From the NCBI GenBank assembly GCA_037441725.1, contig JBBIRT010000025.1, positions 1-28,451 of the forward strand: DNA of 28,451 bases. Reading direction: 5' to 3'. A model generated the notes under the pieces. The model made no database searches and had not been told where the DNA came from. It saw only the letters and a program-made list of their open reading frames with translations. This DNA comes from JBBIRT01 sp037441725. Lineage in GTDB: Bacteria; Desulfobacterota; BSN033; UBA1163. Below, in pieces: positions 1-8,606 of this stretch. Position numbers and translations under genes: made by a program. Position 1 is the stretch's first letter. Every line of letters starts with the position of its first letter.

Positions 1-50
1 CCCTCTTTGCCCTCGGGGTCCTCCATGTCTTTAGGAGAATATTTAAATGA
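1..50 (+). CDS. spmA: C-terminal end of SpmA-like membrane protein (partial)
   Basis: An open frame from the window edge reads LFALGVLHVFRRIFK and ends in TGA at 48-50. The stop overlaps the ATG of the next gene in an ATGA arrangement. SpmA and SpmB are paired membrane proteins of the nucleoside-recognition (Gate) family and their genes are usually adjacent. The identity is therefore inferred from the following SpmB-like gene and the translational coupling, since only about 15 residues are visible. The pair is named for spore maturation in Bacillus but also occurs in many non-sporulating bacteria, so it does not show sporulation here. Confidence 0.55.
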   Translation, partial: LFALGVLHVFRRIFK

Positions 51-580
51 GAACGGTGAACCTCATTTCACAGCTCATCATCCCTCTCTTCCTCCTTTTC
101 ACGATCCTGTATGGTTGTGTTAAACGAGTGAGGGTCTATGACTGCTTTATCTCAGGGGCTAAAGGTGGAGTGGGTTTGGTTATCAGGATTTTTCCATACC
201 TGCTCGCCATCTTTATAGCCGTTAAGGCTTTTCAAGCCTCTGGGGCTTTTGAATTCGTTCAAGAACTTTTTAGAGGAGCCTTGGAGACCTTTAATATTCC
301 ATTGGAGGTGGTTCCTATGGCCCTCATCAAACCCTTGTCCGGGAGTGCATCGATTGGGGTCTTTACCAATATCGTTAAAACCAATGGACCAGATTCCCTT
401 GCCAGTTTAATTTCCGCGGTGATCATGGGAAGTGCTGAAACCACCTTTTATATTCTGGCGGTTTATTTAGGTGCAGTGGGAATCAAAAGGACGAGGTATC
501 TGGTTCCTGTTTGTATCCTTTCGGATTTGATAGGGATTATCATTGCAATTTGTATTGTAAAAATCTTTTTTTCATTTTAG
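47..580 (+). CDS. spmB: SpmB-like nucleoside-recognition (Gate) membrane protein
   Basis: This 177-residue protein is almost entirely hydrophobic, with about four to five membrane segments (near residues 5-25, 42-63, 128-148 and 152-176). It carries the family signature around residues 91-116, with KPLSGSASIGVF followed by TNGPDSLASLISA, and then the GSAETTFYILAVYLG segment. These match the SpmB branch of the nucleoside recognition/Gate domain family, which is typically 170-180 residues, so the gene looks complete. The ATG overlaps the stop of the upstream spmA-like frame, indicating translational coupling. The real substrate of these proteins is unsettled; calling it a transporter-like subunit is family knowledge. 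Confidence 0.85.
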   Translation: MRTVNLISQLIIPLFLLFTILYGCVKRVRVYDCFISGAKGGVGLVIRIFPYLLAIFIAVKAFQASGAFEFVQELFRGALETFNIPLEVVPMALIKPLSGSASIGVFTNIVKTNGPDSLASLISAVIMGSAETTFYILAVYLGAVGIKRTRYLVPVCILSDLIGIIIAICIVKIFFSF

Positions 581-594
581 GGAATGACTTCAAA

Positions 595-1290
595 ATGTGC
601 AGGATGCTTGGATTAAAGGATTATGATTTTCAAAAACATCAGGATATGCTTAAGAATTTCTTTGAGTTAGCTGAAAATGGGAAAACCTTACCAGGGGATC
701 CCCCTGGCCATTTGGATGGTTGGGGGATTGGATTCTATAAAGGAGGGAGGGCAAGGGTTCATAAAAGTGGGAGGCCTGTCATCGAAGAGAAATTAGAATT
801 CTTTGAAACCTGCAGAAGGATAAGGACCTCCAAAATCCTACTCATCCACTTTCGAAAATCAGCGTGGGAAGGCACCTCCAAAGCCATTCATGCCCACCCA
901 TTTTCAAATGGAGATATTCTCTTTACCCATAATGGAACCATTCGGGATTTTATGGACCTTCGAAAAGAGATCCTTTCTGCTCCTCCCCCTGTAGAGTCAA
1001 AGGATAGCGAGGTTTATTTCCATTATGTGATGAGTTTTGCTCCGTTGGATTTAATAAAAGGATTTCGGAGGGCAGTTAACCATATCAGGGCAAGATATAG
1101 GTATACTTCCTTGACTTGCCTTTTTACCGATGGAGCCCTTCTTTATGGATTCCGGGAATATACACAATATCCCTGGTACTATTCGCTCTATTATGCTCTC
1201 GATGGGGAAACAAAGATCTTTTCTTCTCAACCCATTTCTCCTGACCTGCATTGGAAAATGCTTCCGAAAGGAAGACTTCTTGTCTTCTGA
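595..1290 (+). CDS. Class II glutamine amidotransferase (YafJ-type)
   Basis: A glutamine-hydrolysing Ntn domain of 231 residues. The start is fixed by chemistry: ATG-TGC at 595 puts Cys at position 2, which becomes the N-terminal nucleophile once Met is removed (MCRMLG). The open frame extends upstream to 511, but an N-terminal extension would bury the nucleophile. Other family motifs are GWGIGFYKGGRA near residue 43, a conserved HPFSNGDILFTHNG block near 101, SKDSEVYFHYVM and a late FTDG. It is a stand-alone amidotransferase domain with no synthase partner beside it, so the acceptor of the ammonia is unknown. It starts 14 bases after spmB and may be co-transcribed with it. Confidence 0.87.
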   Translation: MCRMLGLKDYDFQKHQDMLKNFFELAENGKTLPGDPPGHLDGWGIGFYKGGRARVHKSGRPVIEEKLEFFETCRRIRTSKILLIHFRKSAWEGTSKAIHAHPFSNGDILFTHNGTIRDFMDLRKEILSAPPPVESKDSEVYFHYVMSFAPLDLIKGFRRAVNHIRARYRYTSLTCLFTDGALLYGFREYTQYPWYYSLYYALDGETKIFSSQPISPDLHWKMLPKGRLLVF

Positions 1291-1302
1291 GTGGGCATTG
1301 CC

Positions 1303-2471
1303 TTAACCCAGAATGAATTGATAGATCGCACCCAAAAGTCCTCCCCCCATGATCAGCCAAAGGGAATTCACTTGAAATCGAAATATCAGGAGCAAGGTTA
1401 AAAGCAGAAGAATGGTGGTGAAGGGATCGATTAAGGCTGTTTGGCTTAGCTGAAATGTGACCGCAGCCATCAAACCAAGAGAGGCAGCATTGACCCCGTC
1501 GAGGAACTTTGCTGCCCATGCTGACTTTCGGACAAATGGAAGAATTCGGCTGAGAAGCCCCACAAACAGGAATGAGGGAAGGAATATCCCTGCTGTTGCC
1601 AGCAGCGCTGAAGACCAGCCCCCTAAAAGATAGCCGATGAAGGTGGCACTTGAAAATACTGGTCCTGGTGTAATCTGTCCTGCCACCACAGCATCAAGGA
1701 TCTGCTGATTGGTGAGCCACCCGAGATGGATGACAAATTCCGATCTGAGGAAAGCCAGGAGAACATAACCACTGCCAAAAAGAACGGATCCAATTTTAAG
1801 AAAGCTGAAGAAGAGAATGGACGGGCTGAAAGGGGATGCACTCCCATTCAATGAGGTGAAGACTATCTGGGACAAGAAGGGAATGGGGGCCATGACCAAT
1901 AGACCATATCTTGTGATATGATATATCCCATGAATCAATAAAACGATGATTGCCCCACTAAAAAGGAGTGCAATCTCATTAAATCCAAGAAGATACAAGA
2001 TTGCAATCCCAATCCCCACACCAGCTGTGGTTATTTCTTTGAATCCCTTTTGGCCTAAACTCCATATGGCTTCAATGACGATTCCAATGACGACTGGTTT
2101 AATGCCATAGAGTATCCATCTGACTTCTGGGATCGAACCATAAGTGACATAGGCCCAAGCCACCAGTAACGTGGCTAACATTCCGGGTAAGATAAAGAGT
2201 GTACCGGCAACAATTAAACCTCGCCATCCTGCTCGAATTAACCCTAAGTGAATGGCCATTTCTGTGGCATTGGGACCAGGAATCAAATTGGTAGCTCCCA
2301 CCAGATCCAGGAATCGCTGTTCATCAATCCATTGGTGGCGCATGACGGTTTCATGGTGCATGAGTGCAATGTATACGGCAGGACCTCCAAAGCTAAAAGC
2401 ACCCAGTTTGAGAAAGAGTAAGGCAACCTCCCTCAGAGGGTTTGATAATTTGATATATTTTTTGATTTCAT
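1303..2471 (-). CDS. chrA: Chromate transporter (ChrA/CHR family), N-terminus disturbed
   Basis: A CHR-family inner-membrane anion transporter built of two homologous halves. The first half has LFLKLGAFSFGGPAVYI and NLIPGPNATEMAIHLG; the second has FLKIGSVLFGSGYVLL and GQITPGPVFSSATFIGY. Family members exchange chromate or sulfate across the membrane. The conserved N-terminus extends upstream of the first in-frame ATG (2361): the frame LREVALLFLKLGAFSFGG is open back to a stop at 2485-2487 but contains no ATG, GTG or TTG. An ATG at 2469-2471, just after GGGGAGG, lies in another frame and gives MKSKNISNYQTL then TGA at the point where LREV begins. A one-base error or true frameshift near 2436 would join them, so I give the ATG as the likely 5' limit. 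It converges with the amidotransferase gene. Confidence 0.8.
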
Positions 2472-2781
2472 CCTCCCCTATCCGTTAACCTTTTTTTCTC
2501 GTGCCTGTCTAACTATAGTATATCAAAAAACCTCCTAATACAATTGATAACTAAACAATCCCTTAATCCATTGTTGAAAATAGGAAAACTTAATGATCTG
2601 ATAGGGATGAACCTCCGCCTGATTAGATTTCAGAAGATATTGCTGCCAGATCTGTGAACATAGTTCTCAATGGGTGAAGAGATTACACAGACCAAGAGGA
2701 ATTCCTTTAAGAATCACGCATGTGAAGAAGATGAATGGAAGTTTTTTATTAGGAATTGGGGAACGATAACTCACTGAATAA
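2472..2781. other. Gene-free stretch between chrA and the DsbA-like gene
   Basis: About 310 bases with no convincing reading frame, RNA gene or repeat. It holds the upstream region of chrA (minus strand) and the downstream region of the DsbA-like gene. No hairpin with a T-tract was found at the end of the DsbA-like gene. Confidence 0.5.
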
Positions 2782-3660
2782 TTATTTCCCTAAATACCGT
2801 TCAATGACATTATTTTGACTTAGCCCAACAATCATATCTCCATTGATGATCTTTGTGGGGGTGGAGGTCATACGATATCGATTGGCCAAAGCCATATCCT
2901 CAAGAACTCTCTTTTTTGCACTTCCTGTTTCGAGGGCAGCCTGAAAATTTGCAAGATCGTATCCCTTTTCTTTCAGAAGTTGTTCAATCCTCACTTTTAT
3001 AACTCCCTTTTCAAGACGGGTCGTATCCTGACCCTCTTTTGTGAAAAAGAAGTCATGAACGATCCAAAAAGCCCCATGGCCCAATTCTTGAGCTGCAGCA
3101 GCTATTTCTGATAGTTCAAATGTCTTCCCTTGAGGTTGAAATGGAAAATGTTTAAATACATATTTGAGTTCTTCAGGATACTTCTTCATCAATTCTGATA
3201 TCCTTAACCATGATTCCATACAGTAGGGGCACTGAAAATTAGAGAATTCAACAATGGTGACCTTTGCTCCTTTATTCCCAAGAAAAGGAGATTTATCCAA
3301 TTCGAGAGATCCCATCTCTATTTTTTTTAGCCGAGAGGGACCTGCCTCTTTCGCGGTGATATTCTCTCCGCGGATGATAAGGTTTCCTAAAATGACCTTT
3401 TCTCCATTCTTATCCACATAGACAATAGCAGGTATCTCCTTCTCAGGGAGTTCAATGAGGAGCTTGATCGAATAAAAATCTTGAATTTGACTCTCTTTCT
3501 TTTCTATAAATTTAATCTCTGCTCCTTTGGGAAGACGAACATTGGCCCTAAAGGTATCGATTGCCACCTGAGCGATCCGATCTTCTTGAGAAAAGGATGA
3601 AATGGGAATGGTGAGGATCAGGGAAATCCATACTATCAAATTAAAAAGTTTCATTGCCAT
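2782..3660 (-). CDS. Exported DsbA-family thiol:disulfide oxidoreductase
   Basis: A 292-residue protein with an N-terminal signal peptide (hydrophobic residues 5-24, likely cut after SSFS), so it acts outside the cytoplasm. A roughly 100-residue N-terminal region precedes a thioredoxin-fold domain beginning VTIVEFSNFQCPYC, with redox cysteines C144 and C147 in a CPYC motif. The TSTPTKIINGD segment near 266 supplies the cis-proline loop. Helical insertion residues lie between, as in DsbA/Thioredoxin_4 proteins. The likely role is forming or shuffling disulfides in secreted proteins; the extra N-terminal region could mediate dimerisation as in DsbC/G, which is inference. AGGAGG lies 7 bases before the ATG at 3660 and supports that start over the Met two codons later. 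No partner DsbB gene is nearby. Confidence 0.85.
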   Translation of the reverse strand: MAMKLFNLIVWISLILTIPISSFSQEDRIAQVAIDTFRANVRLPKGAEIKFIEKKESQIQDFYSIKLLIELPEKEIPAIVYVDKNGEKVILGNLIIRGENITAKEAGPSRLKKIEMGSLELDKSPFLGNKGAKVTIVEFSNFQCPYCMESWLRISELMKKYPEELKYVFKHFPFQPQGKTFELSEIAAAAQELGHGAFWIVHDFFFTKEGQDTTRLEKGVIKVRIEQLLKEKGYDLANFQAALETGSAKKRVLEDMALANRYRMTSTPTKIINGDMIVGLSQNNVIERYLGK

Positions 3661-3861
3661 TCAACGACCTCCTTCCATCATTCTCAGAGGTTCTTTTAAT
3701 TTATTAATGTGATGATTATTTTATCATACCTCAGGTAAAACTCAAGCTTAAAATTTAATGATCTCTGTAAAATTTTGAATAGAAGCATATCATTTGAGGT
3801 CTAGCCATTAAGGGTTGATCCATTCACTAAAAATTATGACGTAGATGATCGAGGATGGGGG

Positions 3862-4803
3862 CTACACCTTCTCAAGTCTCTCATTGATGATCCTTTTGAA
3901 GGCTTCAATCACCTTGGGGTCGAACTGTTTTCCTGCATTTGATACAAGTTCATTTAATGCCTCCCAGGGAGGCATTCCTTTTCGATATGGGCGATCTGTC
4001 GTCATTGCATCAAATGCATCGGCCACAGCCACAATACGAGCCCCTAAAGGGATTTTTACTTTATCCAAATCTCGAGACTCTATGGTGTCTACGAAATATT
4101 GATGATGAGCTACAACGATTGGGACCACCTCCTTTAACACAGACCCTACTGCAGAAAGGAGGTAGGCTCCCTTTACGGTATGTGAATCCATCAACTCCTT
4201 CTCCTCTGTGCTCAGTTCTGCGGCCTTTAAAAGGATATCTCCACTCACCTCAATCTTACCAATATCATGGAGTAACCCCGCTACCCGAACATTTTCTACC
4301 TGTGCCCGAGGCAATTCCATAGCAATGGCGGTTTCCATGGCCAATTCTGATACTCTGACCGAATGGCCCTTGGTATATCGATCTGTTGATTCAAGATATT
4401 TCGATAGAATTTCCAGAATACCAATGTAAGCGCTTTTCAGTTCCTGAAGTCTTTCCTCGTGTTTTTGATACAGTGTTCCCACGGCAACACCTGATAGGAT
4501 TAGAAACCCACCCCATGAAGAAAGATGGGTTATGTTTTGCCAAGCCATCTTCTCCATATGAAATTGCTCAGGGGAGATTAAGACACAGATCACTACGGCC
4601 AAGATAGATAAAACAGCGGTCAGAACTCCCATCCGACGTCCTAAGAAATAGGCTGAAAAGAGTACAGGGAGGTAATAGAAATTTAGAATCACTGATTTTT
4701 CATAGATAAAATAGGTTCCTATAAAGGCGGCTAAGAGGATGATTCCTACCAGGAGCTTCTCAAAGTGTTTAAAAATAATCTGTTTGAATTCCTCCATCTC
4801 CAT
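3862..4803 (-). CDS. Membrane HD-domain phosphohydrolase, HD-GYP-like but lacking GYP
   Basis: A 313-residue protein with three or four N-terminal membrane segments (about 16-34, 38-54, 58-76, 96-111), a short coiled linker and a C-terminal HD domain. The metal ligands of the HD-GYP family are visible: H147 (GHS), H179-D180 (HDIGK), H208, H233-H234 and D262 in VADAFDAMTTDRPYRKG. HD-GYP proteins hydrolyse cyclic di-GMP. Here the stretch aligned with the usual HHERWDGSGYP reads HHQYFVDTIES, so the GYP triad and DGSG loop are absent although the spacing to IPLGARI is kept. It may hydrolyse another nucleotide or act as a sensor. No response-regulator domain is attached. Start is the first ATG of the ME-ME pair; the second Met is possible. 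Confidence 0.82.
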   Translation of the reverse strand: MEMEEFKQIIFKHFEKLLVGIILLAAFIGTYFIYEKSVILNFYYLPVLFSAYFLGRRMGVLTAVLSILAVVICVLISPEQFHMEKMAWQNITHLSSWGGFLILSGVAVGTLYQKHEERLQELKSAYIGILEILSKYLESTDRYTKGHSVRVSELAMETAIAMELPRAQVENVRVAGLLHDIGKIEVSGDILLKAAELSTEEKELMDSHTVKGAYLLSAVGSVLKEVVPIVVAHHQYFVDTIESRDLDKVKIPLGARIVAVADAFDAMTTDRPYRKGMPPWEALNELVSNAGKQFDPKVIEAFKRIINERLEKV

Positions 4804-5020
4804 TACGCTTCGGAAATTAAAAGATTAAAACATTTATTATTATAAAAGGAAATAGGCAATTTCTATTCCAACAGGTCAAACTTAATCTAATTATTTGTAA
4901 TTAAATAGCTTTTTGTGTAAGGTATAGATCTTTAGATATTAAAGATGGTAAACTTTTTACCAATTCTGTTCAGAATTCGTGGTTCGAGATTAACTCGTTC
5001 ACCTTCAATTCAGAGACTTC

Positions 5021-5524
5021 TTAAATTCCATTCCAATCTAAGGCCTTGTGTTCGGAGGGGAGGGGGACAATGAATATAGGTTTTTGGCTTCGATTTAATA
5101 TCGCTTTAGAGACACTCCCAAGAAAGGCATGGGCTAAGAAACCCTTTCCATGGGACCCAATGACGATGGAATCACAACCCTCTACCTCCGCGGTATTTAA
5201 AATCTCTTCGGGCGGATAGCCTTGAGTGACAACGATCTTTGAAACAAGATCCACACAGGGAGGACCGATTTGGGCTTCTGCTTTCTCACAGAAGATTTGT
5301 AAATGTTTCTTCATGGACTCTACAATCTCCTCATGCTGTTTTTTCTTAATTTCCTCTGTCAACCCCACATAGACTTCTGCATAAGTTGGAACGGGTTCGA
5401 CAACATGTTGGATGATAATTTTGGCATCATATTTTTTTGCCAGGTCAATCGCATATAAAAAGGCGTAAGAAGAATTTTTACTCAGATCGGTGGCATAAAG
5501 AATCTTTTTTATTTTTGGAATCAT
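5021..5524 (-). CDS. Universal stress protein, UspA family (ATP-binding type)
   Basis: A 167-residue single-domain Usp. The N-terminus KKILYATDLSKNSSYAFLYA matches the first strand and helix of the fold. The C-terminal GSHGKGFLAHAFLGSVSKAI fits the G-x2-G-x9-G-S/T nucleotide-binding signature of ATP-binding Usp proteins, followed by KPIFIVPLP. Such cytoplasmic proteins are induced by starvation, oxidative or respiratory stress; the particular role here is unknown. The start is supported by AAGGAG 6 bases before the ATG. It is transcribed away from the hydrolase gene at 5700, with a 175-base divergent intergenic region. Confidence 0.9.
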   Translation of the reverse strand: MIPKIKKILYATDLSKNSSYAFLYAIDLAKKYDAKIIIQHVVEPVPTYAEVYVGLTEEIKKKQHEEIVESMKKHLQIFCEKAEAQIGPPCVDLVSKIVVTQGYPPEEILNTAEVEGCDSIVIGSHGKGFLAHAFLGSVSKAILNRSQKPIFIVPLPSEHKALDWNGI

Positions 5525-5699
5525 CTTCTTCTCCTTTCTCCATTGATTTCTTTATTTATAACATACCCATTCTTCTTAAGAAAAGCAAGTGGGCTGATAA
5601 AGGGGGATAGATTTTGATTTCATCTTGAGTTATAGGTAGATCAAAAAAGTGAGAAAATAGATAGGAATAGGGATCCAACCATTTGAGGGAAAAAGATTG

Positions 5700-6545
5700 A
5701 TGCGAACAGGAATATTCTATTACTACCAGCAGGGTGAAAGGCTGAAAGATTTTCCTCAGGCATTAAAAGGGAGCTTAGAGAAGGGGAATGTCTTTTTTTA
5801 TGATGCCTTCTACCCTTTAAAACCACTTTCCTCTTTTGACGTTGAGCCCATTTCAATTGAAATGCTTCAACAGGTTCATTCTCCAGAATTGATTGAGGAG
5901 GTCCTTCAAACTGGAAATTTTGAAGGGGCCCGATTTTCAGCTACAGGGACGATAAGGGCTGCTGAGAAGATATGGATGGGAGAAATTGATAACGCCTTTG
6001 TCTTTACAGGTTATGGAGATCATCATGCAGGAACTGTATTTTTCGGAGGAGGTTGTTATTTTAACGGAGCAGCCATCGCTATCCATACCCTAAGAAAAAG
6101 ATTTGGGGCCAAGAGATTTGCCATTCTCGATACCGATGCTCATCATGGGGATGGAACCTGGGAAATCTTTGAGAAAGATCAAGAGGTGCTATATCTCTGC
6201 TTTTGTTCAGATCAGGATTGGCAAAAGAATAATAAAATCAATGTACATATTCCTTACCCAATCTCGGATGAAGATTATCTGGGATATGTTCAAGCAGTCT
6301 TTCCTCGCTTAGAGAAATTTGAACCGGAGCTCCTCTTTTGGAATTGGGGATACGATGGGACTCAAGGAGACTATGGGGATATCGGACTCACCCCTGAAAT
6401 TCATCCTAAATTAGCTAAAGAATTAAAAGGGGTCGCAAATAAAATTTGTCAAGGAAGATTGATTGTCGTGTTATGTGGTGGAAGCCGAAGGGATCTTGCT
6501 AAATATATGATCCCCAAAGTGATTGGTGTCCTTTCAGAAGAATAA
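5700..6545 (+). CDS. Histone-deacetylase-superfamily hydrolase with atypical active site
   Basis: A 281-residue arginase/deacetylase-fold protein. The zinc-site signature DTDAHHGDGTWEIF (about residues 146-159) matches the family DxDxHHGxGT motif. The paired histidines are in GDHHAGTVFFGGGCYF, and the third metal Asp is in WNWGYDGTQGDYG. Bacterial members deacetylate acetylpolyamines, acetoin-related or other small amides. One difference stands out: the C-terminal loop that normally reads EGGY, carrying the transition-state Tyr, here reads CGGSRRD. This may change activity or substrate. GAGGGA about 10 bases before the ATG at 5700 supports this start over the TTG just before it. No metabolic partner gene is adjacent. 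Confidence 0.82.
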   Translation: MRTGIFYYYQQGERLKDFPQALKGSLEKGNVFFYDAFYPLKPLSSFDVEPISIEMLQQVHSPELIEEVLQTGNFEGARFSATGTIRAAEKIWMGEIDNAFVFTGYGDHHAGTVFFGGGCYFNGAAIAIHTLRKRFGAKRFAILDTDAHHGDGTWEIFEKDQEVLYLCFCSDQDWQKNNKINVHIPYPISDEDYLGYVQAVFPRLEKFEPELLFWNWGYDGTQGDYGDIGLTPEIHPKLAKELKGVANKICQGRLIVVLCGGSRRDLAKYMIPKVIGVLSEE

Positions 6546-6685
6546 TGAACCTATCTCCCTTTGTGAACGAAAACCTCAGCTTGTCCCATAACTACAGAAT
6601 TCCTTAGGCCCTGGAAGGTTAGGATGGGTTGGATGAAATGATCATGAATATCCCTGTCTGACCGATGGCATTGGAGTAAAAAATT

Positions 6686-7375
6686 TTATTTTGGAACTGA
6701 TGAAGGGTATTTCTTGTAACTGATGGAGATACCCGAACTGCTGGAACGGTCAATGGTGGTCTGATAATTGGGAAGGTTTCGAACATAATTTAGAAATTGA
6801 TGAACCCCTTCCCAAGGGTCCATTACATTGTGGGCTGTAAAACACCCTCCCACCACCAATTTGGGGTCAAGATCTTTAAAATATTCCATATACCATTCCT
6901 TATCCGCATCAGAAAAAACAAAATCAAAAGGACCCTCCAACTCTTTCACGAGCTGATGGGCATCGGCTAACCTGGCGTCCACCAACGTTTCGACCCCAGC
7001 CTTTTTAAAATTCTGTAAGGCCCTTTTATATCGCCTTTCGTCGATCTCAATGGTAATCAACTTTCCCTCTGTTTTACTCAATGCCCAGGCTATCCAGATG
7101 GCAGAATGGCCTGTAGAGGTGCCGATCTCTAAAGCCCTTCGGTAATTATTTTTGATGATCAGGTTGTATAAAACTTTCCCATCTTCGTAAGGGACATTCC
7201 AATCAATCCATCTCCACCGGTTTTCTTTTAAGAATTTTTCCACTTTTCCATCCAAATCTTTAGGGAGCTCATTCTTTTGTCCAAAGGCTGAAGTGAAGGA
7301 GCTTCCAAATAAAATCCACGTGCCACAGCAGAGGATAAAAATTTTTATATACGTCTCGGCCGCTTCTGTCTTCAT
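6686..7375 (-). CDS. Class I SAM-dependent O-methyltransferase with N-terminal membrane anchor
   Basis: A 229-residue protein whose C-terminal ~170 residues form a class I methyltransferase of the O-methyltransferase family 3 / Methyltransf_24 type. The SAM motif is ALEIGTSTGHSAIWIA, the acidic motif after strand 2 is TIEIDERRYKRA, and FVFSDADKEWY supplies the metal-site Asp region seen in catechol-type enzymes. Unusually, residues about 9-30 are strongly hydrophobic (IKIFILCCGTWILFGSSFTSAFG) and resemble a signal peptide or anchor. SAM is made in the cytoplasm, so either the protein is anchored facing inward or the prediction of export is misleading. The start is the ATG at 7375; a TTG immediately upstream is less likely. 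The Shine-Dalgarno is weak. Confidence 0.78.
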   Translation of the reverse strand: MKTEAAETYIKIFILCCGTWILFGSSFTSAFGQKNELPKDLDGKVEKFLKENRWRWIDWNVPYEDGKVLYNLIIKNNYRRALEIGTSTGHSAIWIAWALSKTEGKLITIEIDERRYKRALQNFKKAGVETLVDARLADAHQLVKELEGPFDFVFSDADKEWYMEYFKDLDPKLVVGGCFTAHNVMDPWEGVHQFLNYVRNLPNYQTTIDRSSSSGISISYKKYPSSVPK

Positions 7376-7435
7376 CAACCAAACCCTTTTCCAAGAGATC
7401 CCATCTGATTCTAAGGTTGAGTCAGGAACAAGAGA

Positions 7436-8008
7436 TCAATAATTTTCTGACAGCACTTCGAAGTAAGCCCTTGGATGCTTACAGACTGGACATTCTTGGG
7501 GAACTTCTCTGCCTTCAAAGACATAACCACAATTCCTACAATGCCACTTAACCGAACTCTCTTTTCTGAATACCTTACCTTCCTTTACATTTTTTAGCAG
7601 ATTCAAATATCGAGCCTCATGAAACCGTTCTACCTTCGAAACATTTGTGAATGTCTCAGCGATCTCCATGAATCCTTCTTCACGGGCGATCCCTGCGAAA
7701 TCTCGATAAAGAGTCGTCCACTCATGATTTTCTCCTGCAGCGGCTGCAGCCAAATTCTCCAAAGTACTCCCAATGGTTCCAGCAGGATATGCGGCGATGA
7801 TCTCCACGTCCCCTCCCTTAAGGAGGTTGAAAAATAACTTGGCATGTTCCTTTTCATTATCCGAGGTTTCCAAAAAGATCTCTGAAATCTGCTCGAAGCC
7901 CTCTTTTCTGGCTATACTGGCAAAATAGGTATAGCGATTTCTGGCTTGGGATTCCCCAGCAAAGGCTGCTAAAAGATTCTTTTCCGTTTGGCTTCCTTTG
8001 AATTCCAT
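7436..8008 (-). CDS. rbr: Rubrerythrin
   Basis: A 190-residue rubrerythrin with both expected domains. The N-terminal ferritin-like di-iron domain has the helices LLAAFAGESQARNRY, ETSDNEKEHAKLFF, AGENHEW and VSKVERFHEARY, with Glu and His ligands in place. The C-terminal rubredoxin-like domain has CRNCGYVF and CPVCKH (two CxxC pairs). Rubrerythrins reduce hydrogen peroxide with electrons from rubredoxin and protect anaerobes. The start is set by AGGAGGG 5-6 bases before the ATG at 8008; an ATG six codons upstream overlaps that ribosome-binding site and is rejected. It fits with the katG, PerR-like and superoxide-reductase-like genes elsewhere in the window. Confidence 0.95.
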   Translation of the reverse strand: MEFKGSQTEKNLLAAFAGESQARNRYTYFASIARKEGFEQISEIFLETSDNEKEHAKLFFNLLKGGDVEIIAAYPAGTIGSTLENLAAAAAGENHEWTTLYRDFAGIAREEGFMEIAETFTNVSKVERFHEARYLNLLKNVKEGKVFRKESSVKWHCRNCGYVFEGREVPQECPVCKHPRAYFEVLSENY

Positions 8009-8105
8009 ATCTTTCCCTCCTCTCATGATGTGATAAAGGTTTATTAAAGAGCTATACGAATCTCCTATAGGGGTCCATCCTCAAATCTTATGAAGAAAGG
8101 TTTCT

Positions 8106-8606
8106 TTATTTCTTCAACACTTCCACCACCTCAACTTGATTAAAAAGCCATTTCTTCTCAATTTTTTCTAATAGACACTCGAGTTCTCGGACCTCATCAA
8201 TGCCTTCTCCAGAGGTTGATCTTCCAATCAATCGGGATGTCAAGACCACTCGAGCCATCCCTTCCTGAAATAAGCCTATGTTTAAATCATAAAATTTTAA
8301 AGCCAGTTGGGAAAAGTGAGATCGAGCACGAATGGCAAAGGAAATAATTTCCTCACGGGAATAACTCCCTGAAAGGGGAGGATCAGACATTTTAAGCTCA
8401 CAAGGATCATCAAATAATGATCCGATCTGTTTTGCCTTTTTCAATAGGGTAAAGGAATCTTCTTCAGAATCCTTCGAGACCAACTCTGAGAAAAGATGGA
8501 ATTGCTTTTTTATCTTCTTCTCTTCGCCTTGGGGGTAGATAAGAAGCAAGGTGAGGCTTAATCCCAATACAACCCCACCCATGAGGAGAAATTTTATTCT
8601 CACCAT
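8106..8606 (-). CDS. Membrane-anchored or secreted protein of unknown function
   Basis: A 166-residue protein I do not recognise. An N-terminal hydrophobic segment (about residues 4-24) indicates a signal peptide or single anchor, followed by a charged, mostly helical region of about 140 residues. The later part (FAIRARSHFSQLALKFYDLNIGLFQEGMARVVLTSRLIGRS) is compatible with an NTF2-like alpha+beta fold, but this is only an impression. Its ATG overlaps the end of the signal peptidase gene by 7 bases, so the two are translationally coupled and probably made together. A role at the membrane with, or downstream of, that peptidase is inference. Confidence 0.65.
   Translation of the reverse strand: MVRIKFLLMGGVVLGLSLTLLLIYPQGEEKKIKKQFHLFSELVSKDSEEDSFTLLKKAKQIGSLFDDPCELKMSDPPLSGSYSREEIISFAIRARSHFSQLALKFYDLNIGLFQEGMARVVLTSRLIGRSTSGEGIDEVRELECLLEKIEKKWLFNQVEVVEVLKK

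Noticed and set aside
511..594. Longer N-terminus for the class II amidotransferase
   Set aside because: It would bury the catalytic Cys that must follow the initiator Met; the family begins MCRM.
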